Part shown: positions 48,568 through 60,429 of the stretch, piece after piece
Numbering within the stretch: the first letter of the stretch is position 1
How the letters are laid out: each line of letters begins with the position of its first letter
Origin: Phragmites australis
Lineage: Eukaryota > Streptophyta > Magnoliopsida > Poales > Poaceae
DNA: 64,000 nt
Assembly: GCF_958298935.1 (NCBI RefSeq)
Contig: NC_084921.1
Coordinates: forward strand, 43,371,001 to 43,435,000
Reading direction: 5' to 3'
The notes under the pieces: model-generated
Databases searched by the model: none
What the model saw: the letters and a program-made list of their open reading frames with translations, nothing else
Told to the model about the DNA's origin: nothing
Program-made: the position numbers and the translations under genes

Positions 48568-51041
48568 TGAAAGTGCATCTAGCCTCTATGTGTAGTTTTG
48601 GTAATTAATGACAATACATTTGGACTAACAATGGTGTTGAGTTTGTTAGTAGGTTGTTCCATAGGTGATGCATAGATGAGATATATGCATGAGCTCTAGG
48701 TAAATGAGGAGATTGAAAATGCATCAAGATGAATGAGCTCTAGGTGATGCTCGGGTAAGTGATGACAATACCTATGGACTAACAATCATATTGAGAATTG
48801 CTATTAGGTTGTTCCATAGGAGATGCATAAATGATGAAGCATGGATTCTTTGAGAAATGCCATGAGTTCAAATAATTGCGTCAAAAGTCATTGAGATTTT
48901 AGTGATGCTCATAAGAAGAAGAAGAAGCTCAATAAGATTGGCAATAAGCTTGAAGGCTAAGTTATTTGTGGAGATCAAGTAACTAAAGTTATGACTTGTC
49001 GATAGAGTTTTATGGACTAACCCGTGTGCTATGTGTTTAAGAATGAGTGGGGTTAGGTTCTATATGAAGATTGACAATATGCATGAAGGCTAATAAGTTA
49101 CTTGTGGAGATCAAGTAACTTAAGGTATAAATGTTGTCATTTAGGTTTTATGGACTAAACCATGTGCTTTGTGCTTGAGAGTGAGTTGGGGTTAGGATCC
49201 ATAAGAAGGCATAAGTTGAATTGAAATCATATATGCCAAGAGTGAACAACAAGAGTGGACTCCATATTTGAAAAAATAAATTCCTTGAAGATGTTGAATT
49301 CAAAGTGGTTTTCTATGGCAAGACGATGAAGGGCAAGCAAGACTCGGCTGCGATGGACCATCCGTGGTGAAGGGCAATCAAATGGCTTGGCGCCAAAGGA
49401 CCAAGGCGGTGGTGAAGAGCGAGTGAAGGCTTTGCTCCGATGGACCGTGCGAGGCTACGGGAAGCTATAGATGATTCACATCAATCACATGAGGAAATCA
49501 AGAATAGATGGAGTGAATTATATATAAAAGTTGGCAACCCTCAAGGTTTGAAAGAAAGAAGCGGTACTTGAAAGTTTTTCAAAAGCTCAAAGTGGTTCAA
49601 ATGTGTTTTTATCTTTGAAATTGAGTCTAGGTATGCCGCACTATTAAGAGGGATGCAACATGAGCTAATTGTCACGTCTCAGTGCTCAAGAGTTCCCAAC
49701 CAAACCCAAAGTGAGAGTTTGTTGTTAAGAGTCTGGAGCGGAAAGTGCGGAAGTGTCCGAAATGGGTTTTGGAGTGTTCCTAATTTGATCCTATGTGTTT
49801 TATGTCATTAATTCAGTTGGGATGTGTAGCCCTCTGAATAAGCTTTCCATAGAGTCCAAAATCGTCGAAATCGGACTCCGGGATCAAAAGTTATCGCTGT
49901 TTTTCGGAGGTCAGCTGTGCTGTACTCGGAGACTCGGTGAAGACCGGATTCTCCGGTACCTGGAGTGGCCGGAGACTCCGGTGTAGGCCGGATATTCCGG
50001 TAAAGTTCAGAAAAGAGCCTAACGGCTAGTTTTTTTTGAAGTGGGCTATTTCTACCCCACTCACCCTATCCTTTGGGGCTGCTGCAAGGGCACGAAAGAA
50101 ACACTTTTTAGAGCCAAAAGAACTCCATCCCACTCCATTCTAGTGTGTGAATTGAGAAAAAAAGTGAGTTGGGTTGAGAGATTGGAAGATTGAGTGCAAG
50201 TGAGCTAAAATCCAATCTTGAGCACTTGAGTTCTTGACAAGAAGTTCTCGAAGCGTTTGTTACTCATGGAGGTGAAGCCTCCTAGCTGGCTAGGTGTCGC
50301 CGGTGAGCTCCTGTGCTTGTGGTGAGCCACGGGAAAGTTTGTGAAGGGCTCGATTTCGCCTCCGCATGGGAAGAAATCAAGAGTGGATCGAGAAAAGCGG
50401 TTGAAAGAGACCCGTCTCGTTGGAGCTTCCTCAACGGAGACGTAGGATTCACGGTGGTGAATCTGAACTTCGGGAAACAAATCTTTGTGTCTCCTCTCTT
50501 GTTTCCTTACTTTTAAGTTCTTGCTCAAATATTTGTGCATATTGCTCGATCTACTTGTTTGTGTGTATTTGAGTGTAGGTTCTCTGTGGATCTACTTTGA
50601 ATCATCTCCAGGAACACACAGCATCACTTAGTTTTAGCTAGAACTCTCTATCCATCCTTTTTATTCAGTTTCAGGCTCTGTTCTGTACAGAAACCGGAAA
50701 ATCCGGAGTTCACCGGAGTTTCCGGACTTGTACAACCCGGAGACTCCTGTCCGGTGAACAGTAATTTCAGGTATATAAACAGTGTTTTTAGCTTTTTTCA
50801 ATTTAAGTTTTATTGCATATCTCTTGCTAGATTAGAGTAATTTTTGTCACCTTAGGATTGTAACTTCCACACTTATTTAGGGTGTTTATGCACTAGCTGA
50901 GCCTAGCATATTTAGGGTTTTCACTTGTGAAAAACCCGCTAGTTTATATTCCGCTGCAAGTTTAGGCCAACAGTAAAAGGGGACGAATTTTTGTAAAAAC
51001 GCCTATTCACCCCCCCTCTAGGCGACATCATTGTCCTTTCA
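48568..51041. mobile_element. TGAAAG-family TIR element, copy B, nested in copy A
   Basis: Ends TGAAAGTGCATCTAGCCTC at 48568 and, reverse complemented, TGAAAGGACAATGATGTCGC at 51041. Flanked by CTACT at 48563-48567 and 51042-51046. Orientation is opposite to copy A. The left third has diverged repeats (TGGACTAACAAT ... TAGGTTGTTCCATAGG at 48626 and 48776). The right part equals copy C. The frame 50205-50540 (minus) is shared with copy C but lies in sequence that copy A conserves without a frame, so it is not called a gene. Confidence 0.8.
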
Positions 51042-51636
51042 CTACTAGATATCACAAAGCTTAAACAACAATAAATACTAGCAAGATGATCACTAAGACA
51101 ATTTATATGTAAATTCTCAAATTCACACGATTAAGTAAATTGCACAAATAAGAACACAAGGGATTATCCCGGAGTTCAGCCACCTCACAAATAAGTGCCT
51201 ACGTCTTCGTTGAGGAGCTCACAAAGAGCCGGGTCTTTTCCAACCCTTTCCTCTTCTAGCGACCACAAAGATCAAGCTAGAATTTCCTTACTCAATTTGA
51301 AGTCGATTACAAACTTCCCGTGGCACTCCACAAAGATTGTGTGCTCTACGGGCGACGCCTTGCCGTCTAGAAGCATAAAGCTTCAAGAGAAAAAGATCAC
51401 AGCGAATGCTCGATGAAGAACTCAATGCTCAAGAACCTTAATCTCACTCCAAACCCAAACTCACTAAATTTTTGCAAAACTTAGCACTAGAGGGGGTTGG
51501 AGGGATTTTGAATGCTCTTGGAATGCTCAAGGAGTGTAGAGTTCAGCAGCAACAGCAAGCATTTAATGCCATGGGGTGTGGAAGTATATATAGCACTCTC
51601 TCAAAAACTAGCCGTTACTGTTCTGATAGACCTAAC

Positions 51637-52210
51637 CCGGAGTATCCGGTGAACACCGGAGTATCCGGTCTCAATTCCAAAAACGGCGTCAGAACGGTCA
51701 CAGAATGTGTCAGAACTAGCCGTTACAATTCTGTTAAGTTATCGGAGTCTCCGGTGAACACCGGAGTCTCCGGTCCTGACGGGGCTATCACTCAGACTAA
51801 GTCTGGAGACTTGCCGGACCCTCCGGCTTCTCCAGGTACCAGAGTATCTGGTGAACACCGGAGACTCTCGTCCTTTTTCTCAAAAGAGTAAATATTAACC
51901 GAGCCACCCCTGCCGGAGTCTCCCTCGGAGTCTCCGATAAAAACATTTTCTCCTACCGGAGTATCCGATGAACACCGGAGACTCCGGTCTTTTTTCAACA
52001 AAAATAAATGCCTAACCGATCGACCTCTGGCGGAGTCTCCCTCGGAGACTCCGGCCTTAAAACTCACCAACTACCGGAGTATCCGGTGATCACCGGAGAC
52101 TTCGGACAATTAACAATAAAACGGAACCGAGCACCCTCTGCCGGAGTCTGACTCGGAGACTCCGGACTAAATACTGAGGACCGGAGTATCCGGTGAACAC
52201 CGGAGACTTT
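51637..52210. repeat. Palindromic CCGGAG satellite, six units
   Basis: Six copies of a palindrome-like unit, consensus CGGAGTATCCGGTGAACACC followed by GGAGACTCCGG, at about 51637, 51742, 51834, 51954, 52072 and 52181. They are spaced about 92-120 bases. From unit 3 on, each spacer carries a second short palindrome (CCGGAGTCTCCCTCGGAGTC type). Confidence 0.85.
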
Positions 52211-53858
52211 GAACTCAGTGAACTTCTGTCTAACATCCCGGTGTCCGTGGATGAGTGTATATCTCAACTTATTGGTTCTAAAGGATATCTTGAGCATTGA
52301 GACATTAAACAAGCAATCAAATGCAACCCTCTTAATAAAGCGGCTATCCTAGACTCAATTTTAAAAATAGAGAGATTTAAATCCTATTGAGTACTTCTCG
52401 TTGCTTCTCCTTTCTTTTCGAAGGGCGTCAAACGTCATATGTCTTCTCAATTTAGACTTAGATCTGTTCATGACTTAGATAAACATATTAGATCCTTAAT
52501 TGTTTTATCATCAATAAGCCAAAACCCACTTAGGGGGCCTAGATGCATTTTCAGGCGGTCAGATCGGGAGACATAGTGATCATACTGGAGAAGGAGAGGT
52601 GGTCAGACCATGGATGGACAAAGAGGTTTGGGGTCTGATGGTCAGATCGAACCCCTAGGCAATCAAACCGTGGGGCTTGGTGGTCAGACCGGCCCAATGG
52701 CGGTCTGACACCGGATTGTGAAGTTTCATTCGGACATTCTAAATTGACATGGTTTCAACTGGCGGTCAAACTTGTAGGTGCGGCGGTTAGATCGCTGGAA
52801 CAGGCAGCGCCATTTCGGTAAGGCCGTTAGCGAGGGCTCCGGTGACACCTTCGACCATGAAGGGTGCCAAAACATTCTAGGGGACTAGGGGAACATTTCT
52901 AGAAAGGCTTGGGTGGCTTGCACGGGGCCAAACTCGCAAAACCCCATGGATGGGATATAAGCTAGGGTTAAGCTTGGTAATAAAGCTACGGAGAGTGGGG
53001 AAAGCTAGGGGGAAATGAGGGGAAAGGGGTTGGGAGCTTCACCTTTGTGTGAGAAGCATTCTTGATGGTTGGCCAGCTTTGGGGAGGCTCTGATTTATAG
53101 ATCAAGCCCCGGGGCGCTCCGACAGGCTAAAAAGGGGAAAAGGGCGTGGGCGGCCCCTCCAATGGGAAGGTGTCAAGGAGGAGCTTGGGGAAGACTTCGA
53201 GAGGCTCGGGGAAGCCATCTCTGTCGATCTTCGGTCATCGTGGTAGTCAAGGTAAAGCTCTCTTCTCTCTCTTCTGGCTTGGGACACGCTCCGACGAGGG
53301 GGAAGCTTGGGGATGGCTCAGGGACAACGTTGAGGACTCATGGATGACCTCCTCCTCGATCTTCGGCTTCTAGGGAGCTCAGGTGGGAATCTCCTCTCTT
53401 CTCCTCCTCTCTCTTTTCTCTTTCTCCATCTCTTTCTCTTGCTCAATGGGGAAGAACTGATGAGGGGGTGAGCGGAATAGAGCTAGGTGATTGCCTTAGG
53501 TGGCGGTTCTGAGTACTGGCAGTTAGATCGTGTGGAAGCTCATTCAGACTGTCTGGGAACAGAGGCTACATCAGGTTCTACACGCCTCTAGTGGTTAGAC
53601 TGACGATGGCGCGGTTGGACCGCCAGGGGGGTCTTTTCCTGTCTTTCTTTCTGAGGGTTTTGGGATCTTCCTAACCACCTCCAAACCATTTCTACTTACA
53701 TATACCCGGTGGAATCGCGCATAAGCCAAAGACATGTGTTTTCAAAACATTTTTGATTACTTAAAATATGATTCCAAAATACCATGATGCTTATGCAAGC
53801 TTAAATGCCTAAATTAGGACTTTTGGGACATGAAAGCTTGACTAGACCTGTGTGGTCA

Positions 53859-54960
53859 AATCTGTAGAGTAGGTGGTGCATGAGACATTTGAGTGTAAAC
53901 TTTTTTCGCTAATTCAAGAACAAGAACCTCATGAACATATTCAAGCGGTTGTGCGATCAAAACCAGCAGTAGAAGTTTGATGCTCTTTGGAAGACACTGG
54001 ATGAGCTGACGAAGAAGCAAACACAGGAGCGTGCAGGGAGGCACATGAGGGGGCCGGAGGATGAACCAATACCGCTTGAGTCCCTGCCAAAGGACAATGA
54101 AACAGACATCATGTGGAGGACCAGGTCATTTAACAAGTGGATTGAGAATGAGCTGAAGGAGAAATAGGCTCCTTTCTACGACATAAATGGGGCTAGGTAC
54201 GACATTATGACTACAAATTTAGCAGAAGTTTACAACTGAGTGATGAAAGGTGTGAGAGGGTTGCCACTGGTGGAGATTGTAGAGTTCATACTTCAAGGGA
54301 CATGCAAGTATTTCAAGGACCACTATACAGTAGCATACACAACGTTGAATAATGCTAGTATGATTTATGGAATGAAGATGACTAACTATATGGAATACAA
54401 GGCGGAAAAGGCAAAGATGCACCGGGTAAAAATCATGAGAACTGCACAACACGGATACAAAATTCTATGCAGGGACAAAGGAAGGAGAGGGGGCAAGCAT
54501 GAGAGAGTTATCCATGAGTGCACCATGTTTCATGACAGGTGTGTTTACACCTGCTACAAGCTGATGCTACTATAGAAGTCATGCTCCCATGTGATTGACA
54601 CGTGTGTTGTGATGGGTATGAGGACTCGAAGGTATGTCTTTGACTATTTCAAAAAGGAAGCTTTGTTCGACACATTGAACTATGAGGTCTACGATTTCAG
54701 AATTTATGATTCTTTCATGAAGGAATCTGGGCCTGATCGTGTGTTCATCCCTGATCTCGACGAGATAAAGCAAAAGAAGGGACGGCGCATGACTACGAGG
54801 CTCCATAATGACATGGATGAAGTAAAAGCTGGGCATCGCGTGAAATTATGTAGCAAGTGCAACAAAATATGACACACTTACAAGAAATGCATCGTTGGTG
54901 TCCCAAGTGTGAACCCGACGAAAGTACATCCTTTCGGGTCTGGTGCATATGGCAGATGTC
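53859..54960 (+). pseudogene. MULE transposase, C-terminal half with SWIM finger
   Basis: Continues the transposase: SRWCMRHLSVNFF-like start, QQKFDALWKTLDELTKKQ, INGARYDIMTTNLAEVYN, VMKGVRGLPLVEIVEFILQG, YFKDHYTVAY. The SWIM zinc finger region follows (CTMFHDRCVYTCYKLMLL, then CSHVIDTC), then a CCHC-like knuckle CSKCNKI-stop-HTYKKC. In the knuckle a TGA replaces the expected Gly codon. Other stops lie at 54166 and 54238. Not functional as read. Confidence 0.88.
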
Positions 54961-55293
54961 CTAGGGGGTCATTGGTCATCGGCTTCATTGGCTCATTTAG
55001 ATCAATTAATATTGTAGTTCGTGGTGTGATGAATATTCATGTGCATAACATTGTACTTTACTATTTTAGTATTGAAACTGTCACTATGTGCGAGGTTGTA
55101 ACATGTTAGGTTGTGATTTGTTCACATATTTATATATGATTTGAGCAATCTATTATGCCATGTTATACGTTGGATGTTTATTTGTTCAGTTCCTATAAAT
55201 AAAGATTAGTTGAGACCAGGTCTAGAGTGGTTGACACTTCTTACTCTGTGTTTATTGCATATACAAATGTAAATAACTTGTGAACATGCATGT

Positions 55294-56160
55294 ATGGTGC
55301 ACCTGGAGCTGCTTGATCCTGACGTCGACGTTAGGCACCGTTCGTATCGCACCATGATGCAAGCTGAGGAGATACATCTTTACAGTGGTGGTGAGGTTCC
55401 AAGGGCAGAGATGAGCGCGGTGTTTGGCCACATTATCTGGAACGTGGCCAAGGTCTTTCGATCGATGAGCTGCGATTCATCCTCAAACATCATGACGGGA
55501 CCATGAGCATTGGCTTATACCCTGTCACGCCCATCCACCACCTTCACTGAGCCGCCGCACCCACTGGTATGTCCGAGCTTCACTGTCTTTGACCCCAGCT
55601 TCCTCTTTGACCCCTACTACAGCGAGGCGGTCCTTCACTGTCGCTGTTCACCCCCACTATAGTGGCATGTTGTCTCGACTTTCATTCCCCGACGCCATTG
55701 ACCCGCACTACGGTGTCACAGGGTCTAGGCCAGCTTTCACTAGTGGCGGTGACCCCTTCTACCCCACCAGAGGGATGACACACCCTTACTTCGCAGACCC
55801 AGGTCCTTCAAGTTCTTGTGTCCTAGGCTCAGGTACGACACTCACTTCATGCATAACAAATTTTTATGTATGTCATAATTTATCGATGCTAACATGTTTT
55901 CTTCGTTGTTCCATGTGCAGAGATCGAGGATCTCCAGGACGTAGAGGCACATGGTAGCTATATGGAGCTACTTAGCAGGGACGTTACTCAAATCCCTAGG
56001 TACCTAGCGAACCACTCTCGGGGACACAGCCCTCTCAGGACGAGTACGCAATTCCACCGCTGGTTAGACGTCCTGCGCGGCCGATCGTTCCACCAGACCA
56101 CCTCATGTACTCAGCTAACCAGATGGGAGCGAGGAGGCGCAGGGTCTCGAGGATGAATGC
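55294..56160 (+). pseudogene. MULE-carried ORF region of unknown function
   Basis: Open segments 55294-55506 (LELLDPDVDVRHRSYRTMMQ), 55589-55957 (rich in DPHYG, FDPYYS-like words: HPHYSGMLSRLSFPDAIDPH) and a basic end in a second frame (MGARRRRVSRMNATRGLVPK, about 56123-56182). The frames do not join without introns or frameshifts. The DP-x-Y spacing hints at a repetitive protein, and LDPDVDVRHRS faintly recalls plant mobile-domain proteins of TEs, but I do not recognise it with confidence. Confidence 0.35.
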
Positions 56161-57001
56161 GACCAGGGGCCTCGTCCCTAAGAGGGGACGCAACTTGTAT
56201 GCAGCTATGTCATTACTAACATGGTGTTATGTAATTGTCTTTGTTCAAAGTACTATGTTATTGTTACTGTAATAGTATCTTTCTTCAAACTACTCGTACA
56301 ACAACCATTCTCAAGACATCCTGACGATAGTGGACAGATGCAGCAACACATATTCTTTCTTTACATTGTTTTTCAAAATAGATGCAATCAGATATATACT
56401 CAATTTTCTATAAATACCATTTATTATTGAGTAAAAAGGCATCGCTGTCAAAGGCTCCAAACAAGAACATGGTGCTTTAGACATGAAGTGACCACATGCC
56501 TCAACTTTTAGCATGAAATGACAACACCTTGCAGCAGCACAACATCACTACCGTGACTCACACTTTAGACACGAAGTGACCACACAACTCATCTTTAACC
56601 ATAAAATGACAACACCTCTATTATGACTCAGGCTTTACACACGAAGTGATCACACAACAGAGCTTTAAGCATCCTATCCTATAGCTTGTACACATCCTGA
56701 CCACACGTAGTAAAATGATGAGGAAACGCTCGGTCATTACCTTATCCCTTCTTCTATAGTACCACACATCTTTCTCTCTCTATCGGCGGACGCTTTCGAT
56801 ATCTGCTCGAAAGGAATCCCTAAGAACCACCCTATCATAGCAACAACTCTCCCTCCAACACACTCAACAGTTACTGGCAATATACCCCTTTGTGTATATA
56901 AGGGTAACCCATCCATGATTACTTCTTCTCTAACACAGTCTAACACAATTCCTTCCATAGCTTCCAAGTCCAGCTTTAGGTCTGATAAGGGAAAGAGAAA
57001 G

Positions 57002-57690
57002 ATGGGCCCTTACGAGCTATGGCGCGACATCCTTGATAGATGCAAGCATGAGGACGAAGAGCGAAGGAGAAATGAAGACCAAGAGCAGAAGAAGAGGGAG
57101 CTAGAGTTGGAGATAGAAGAGCATGAGGCACGCATGCCACGGTGCGACTGCGGTATAATAGTAAGCTTAAAATCGTTCTCAATTACCACAGTTGCTTGGT
57201 TCTGTTGTGGGGTAAGTGTGCATGACATCATACCGTGCTATGAATTTTATCTAATTCATATGCTTCCCTCCATCAGTATGAAAAGCCCAGGTGCAAGTAC
57301 GAATGGTTCGCGAACGAAGAAGAGTATGTGAACATCAACTACGGCTACAATAAGGCTGAGGCAATAAGGTGAGCGGATGTTGAATGGCCGAAGATGAGGC
57401 TACGAGAGCTCAATGAAGAGTGGTGGGATAAGTACCTCACTACATGCGGTAACATACAGGTTCCTTCACAATGCGTGTATAGCATACTGGCTGTGCTGGG
57501 GCCTATGGCATATGGAATGGCATAAGGGTACGTGTGCAGTAAGCCCTACCCCTATAGATGCAACTTTCAAGAGATCTGGTGGGAATATCTGGATGAGAAG
57601 CCTTCATCTTTTCCACCTGCTCAGTAAATATTTCCTTGCACCCGACAATCTGTCTTTCCATAAGGCATGCTTCATTTAGCGATAGAGTAC
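57002..57690 (+). pseudogene. GRF-like zinc-finger protein of the MULE, first copy
   Basis: A TATA box (GTGTATATAAGG, about 56891-56902) precedes ATG 57002 (MGPYELWRDILDRCKHEDEE). I prefer this ATG over the one at 56915, which is too close to the TATA box. The product begins with a highly charged helix (RRRNEDQEQKKRELELEIEE) and then MPRCDCGIIVS, the first half of a GRF-type zinc finger. After an apparent intron it continues with YEKPRCKYEWFANEEEYVNI and LNEEWWDKYLTTCGNI. A TGA at about 57371 interrupts the last part (AIR-stop-ADVEWPK). GRF fingers bind DNA/RNA; such genes accompany transposases in grass elements. The role is unknown. Confidence 0.55.
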
Positions 57691-58121
57691 TATATGCCAT
57701 TGTAACTTGTCGTAGAATGTGTACAAATCGGTGCATATTGCCTTATATACTGTACCCACATACAGATAATGAATGCTTATGATGACCCTAATTTGTGATG
57801 TACTTTACTTTCTCCAATGAAATGATCGGGTTTTATCATTGTACCAATACATTTTTTCTAAACCTAATACTCCCATAGGATTCCAAGCATAGGCAACAAT
57901 AACTCCTTGCTGAACTTTTGCAAAATGAAATGATCACACCAAGAAACAATTTTTATTGGGAATCTTTATCAAGCATCAATGCCACAACTTTTCTAACTTT
58001 CACAACGAATCCTATGCTCCAGCCCCCATGCACTCAGTCCATATATCAGCCCCCAGCCACTATAAATAACCTCACCCTCATCCATTGATACACGACTCAT
58101 TTCTCAGCTTTCTCAACCACA

Positions 58122-58700
58122 ATGTCTTCCTTAGCTCCACCAAGCCCACCAAAAAAACATTAGAGGATTTTCATCTCCCAGGGGGTCAAACCGTTGATGT
58201 GCTTCTGTGATGACTCCTGTAAGCTTCGCGAGTTCCAGGACATCTTCTACACATATGGTCTACACTTCTTTATGTGTGCCAATTACCAGCACGACAAGTC
58301 TCGACATAGACCGTATAAGTACACATCTATATAGCGACATGGATCACTCATGTGACACTTTTTATATGATTTTATACATTATCTTACTAATCTCCCATCT
58401 TTTTTTCATTTATTCAGTCTCCTCCACCTATCTATAACTTCATGGAATGGCTCGATATGGAGCAAAATAAACACTATAAGCGGTTGGTCGACATGAGAAT
58501 GCGGTGGAGGAGGGAAGCGTACGAACACTGGTGAGTACGAGTAATAATAGGAGAAACTACGACTTAAACGTCAGGAGGAGCAGCCCATAAGGAAGACAAC
58601 AACGGAGCATGCTGTAGCTGAAGCACGTGAATCAGAGAAGGAACGGAAGTGGGAGAGAGACAGTTGCGCTAAGCCAGTTGCGCTAAGGCGTAGGGCCCCG
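58122..58700 (+). pseudogene. GRF-like zinc-finger protein of the MULE, second copy
   Basis: TATAAATA at 58061-58068 lies 54 bases before ATG 58122 (MSSLAPPSPPKK). The product then reads PLMCFCDDSCKLREFQDIFY and YGLHFFMCANYQHDKSR (CxC-x4-C ... C, GRF-type), and after a probable intron (about 58310-58415) FMEWLDMEQNKHYKRLVDMR and MRWRREAYEHW. An early in-frame TAG follows the PPKKH segment (58161), so it is probably broken. It is paralogous in plan to the gene at 57.0 kb. Confidence 0.55.
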
Positions 58701-58824
58701 AAGTCCTGCAAAAGGGTAAATATCCTAGGTGCACTTAATTGAGAGCATCTATTGTAACCCGATATTTTTATTTCCTAAGCCATGTTAGGATTAGTAGCAG
58801 TATGCTATTAGTTTAGTTTGTAGG

Positions 58825-59170
58825 CATACCGTACTTGCCAATGTTTGTTGTCGTCATCTCTTTATGGTTAGGATCCTTTCATGAAACGACAATAAACCCC
58901 AAGCCCCGTATAATATTTGTCAGCGTATATTACATCTATTTCGGGTTCTATGTTAATAGTGCTTCACAACTACAATTATCTGAAAAATACCATATTTGCC
59001 AATGTTTGTTATCGTCATCTCTTTATGGTTAGGATGCTTTCACGCAACGACAATAAACCCTAAGCCCCGTATAATGGTTGTCAGCGTATATAACCTCTAT
59101 TCCGGGTTATTAACATATTCCGGGTTCTACGTTAATAGTGCTTCACAACTACAATTATCTAGAAAAATAG
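58825..59170. repeat. 161-bp tandem repeat, two units
   Basis: The unit starting near 58825 recurs at offset 161 (TTGCCAATGTTTGTTRTCGT, then TCTTTATGGTTAGGAT and CAATAAACCCYAAGCCCCGT). The second unit has an extra CCGGGTTATTAACATATT partial duplication. Confidence 0.9.
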
Positions 59171-59274
59171 ATTTTGTATCATCCTAATATTACTTTATAA
59201 AAAATTACTCATATAATTTTATATCAAATGAATAAATAAATATCGATAAATTTACATCGAACCAAAAATTTTAA

Positions 59275-60253
59275 GGAAGAATACCATATATGCCATTAAA
59301 AAAAGTTAATGTTCTCTATATGCTACTGAAATTTTTTAACTTCCTTATTTTGTCATCGGTTTTTATCTTTTCTTCCTTCCCTGCCATTACGTTCCACTGC
59401 AGGCACAACTCCCGTCAAAACACTGTTCACGATTCATAGAAGGTAGCGGCTCGTGCTCCTCCAAATATCTATGATCTTCTATTCCTCTAAAAATTCTAAT
59501 TTTTTTTATATATTTTATAATCTATGTGTAACCTATTTTAATTAATTCATCTAAAAAAACTCAGGTAAAATTTAAATTTAAATTATTCAGAAAAATATTA
59601 CTTTTACATCCTCTAACAATTGTTATGACATCAAATAAAATCATTAAAATCTAAGAAAATTCACTAATGTTTTTATTATATGATAGAATAATTTTTAAAA
59701 TTATTTATAGACCTAGGTTATATGGTGAAAACAAGAGTTTCTTTGTAATGCTCCATTTTAATTGCGACGATAAAAATGTATATAAATAAAGTATTACAAA
59801 GTAACTCATTTTTTTAACATATAATCTAAGGCTAGAAATAATTTTAGAAATTATTCTATCATATAGGATGAATATTAGTAATTTTTTTCAGATTTTTATG
59901 ATTTTATTTGAGGCCTTAATAATTGTTAGAAAGTATAAAAGTAACATTTTTGAGAATTTTAATTTAAATTATACACATATTTTTTGAATGAATCTAATTA
60001 AAATAGGTAGCACATAAATTATAAAACATGTAAAGAAAATTTTAGGATTTTTTATACAGAGGATCACAGATATCCGAAGGAGGAGGCCGCTATGCTAGAT
60101 GAACAGTAACCATGAACATTATTTTTGACGGCCGTTCTGGGAATGACTGAAAAGGAAGAAAATATTCAACTGATGGTAAATAAGGACGTTAAATTTTTTC
60201 AATGGTATATAGGGAACATTAACTTTTTTCAATGGCATATGGAGAAGTTTTCC
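59275..60253. repeat. Long fold-back element inside the MULE right end
   Basis: Arms of about 475 bases (59275-59751 and 59791-60253) are reverse complements with scattered mismatches around a 39-base loop (59752-59790). Examples: left TATATGATAGAATAATTTTT versus right (reversed) TATATGATAGAATAATTTCT, and left GCCATTAAAAAAAGTTAATG versus GCCATTGAAAAAAGTTAATG. No coding. The transcript would fold into a near-perfect hairpin. Confidence 0.85.
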
Positions 60254-60429
60254 AATTTTCAAAATAATAACCACCATCGACAACTATTTGTGTAACTAAC
60301 ATTTCTCGTTGAATTAATGTGTTCTATTTTTCAAATTGTTGTATAAAAAAATTATGTTTAAAAAATAAAATTCTACATATACATATATTACTCATTTAGT
60401 GGGTGAGTACAATATGTGATCCGCTGAAT

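Larger units (their letters stand above)
48370..52553. mobile_element. TGAAAG-family TIR element, copy A
   Basis: Ends TGAAAGTGCCTAGAGGGGG at 48370 and, reverse complemented, TGAAAATGCATCTAGGCCCC at 52553. Flanked by the 5-bp repeat GGCGG (48365-48369 and 52554-52558), with LTR sequence continuing on both sides. Non-coding. It contains the palindromic CCGGAG array at 51637-52210 and is itself interrupted by copy B. Confidence 0.8.
46482..53858 (-). mobile_element. Solo LTR of a Ty3 element inside the MULE transposase
   Basis: Left edge TGTCAGGACCCGTCC at 46482, right edge ending TGTGTGGTCA at 53858; read on the minus strand it starts TGACCACACAG and ends GGTCCTGACA. After removing the nested element (48370-52553) it is about 3.2 kb, the size of other long LTRs here. 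No gag, pol or second LTR is present, so it is a solo LTR. Host transposase residues (LQNG before, SRWCMRH after) resume on both sides, with a few codons lost or altered. I could not see a clean 5-bp duplication. Confidence 0.75.

Noticed and set aside
50205..50540. 111-aa minus-strand frame in copy B, partly conserved in copy C
   Set aside because: Copy A conserves the nucleotides without the frame, and no protein family is recognisable, so conservation is better explained by shared TE ancestry.
51637..52210. CRISPR-like array (regular repeats)
   Set aside because: Units are palindromic, imperfect, with repetitive rather than unique spacers, and lie in a plant transposable element; CRISPR arrays are not found in plant nuclear DNA.
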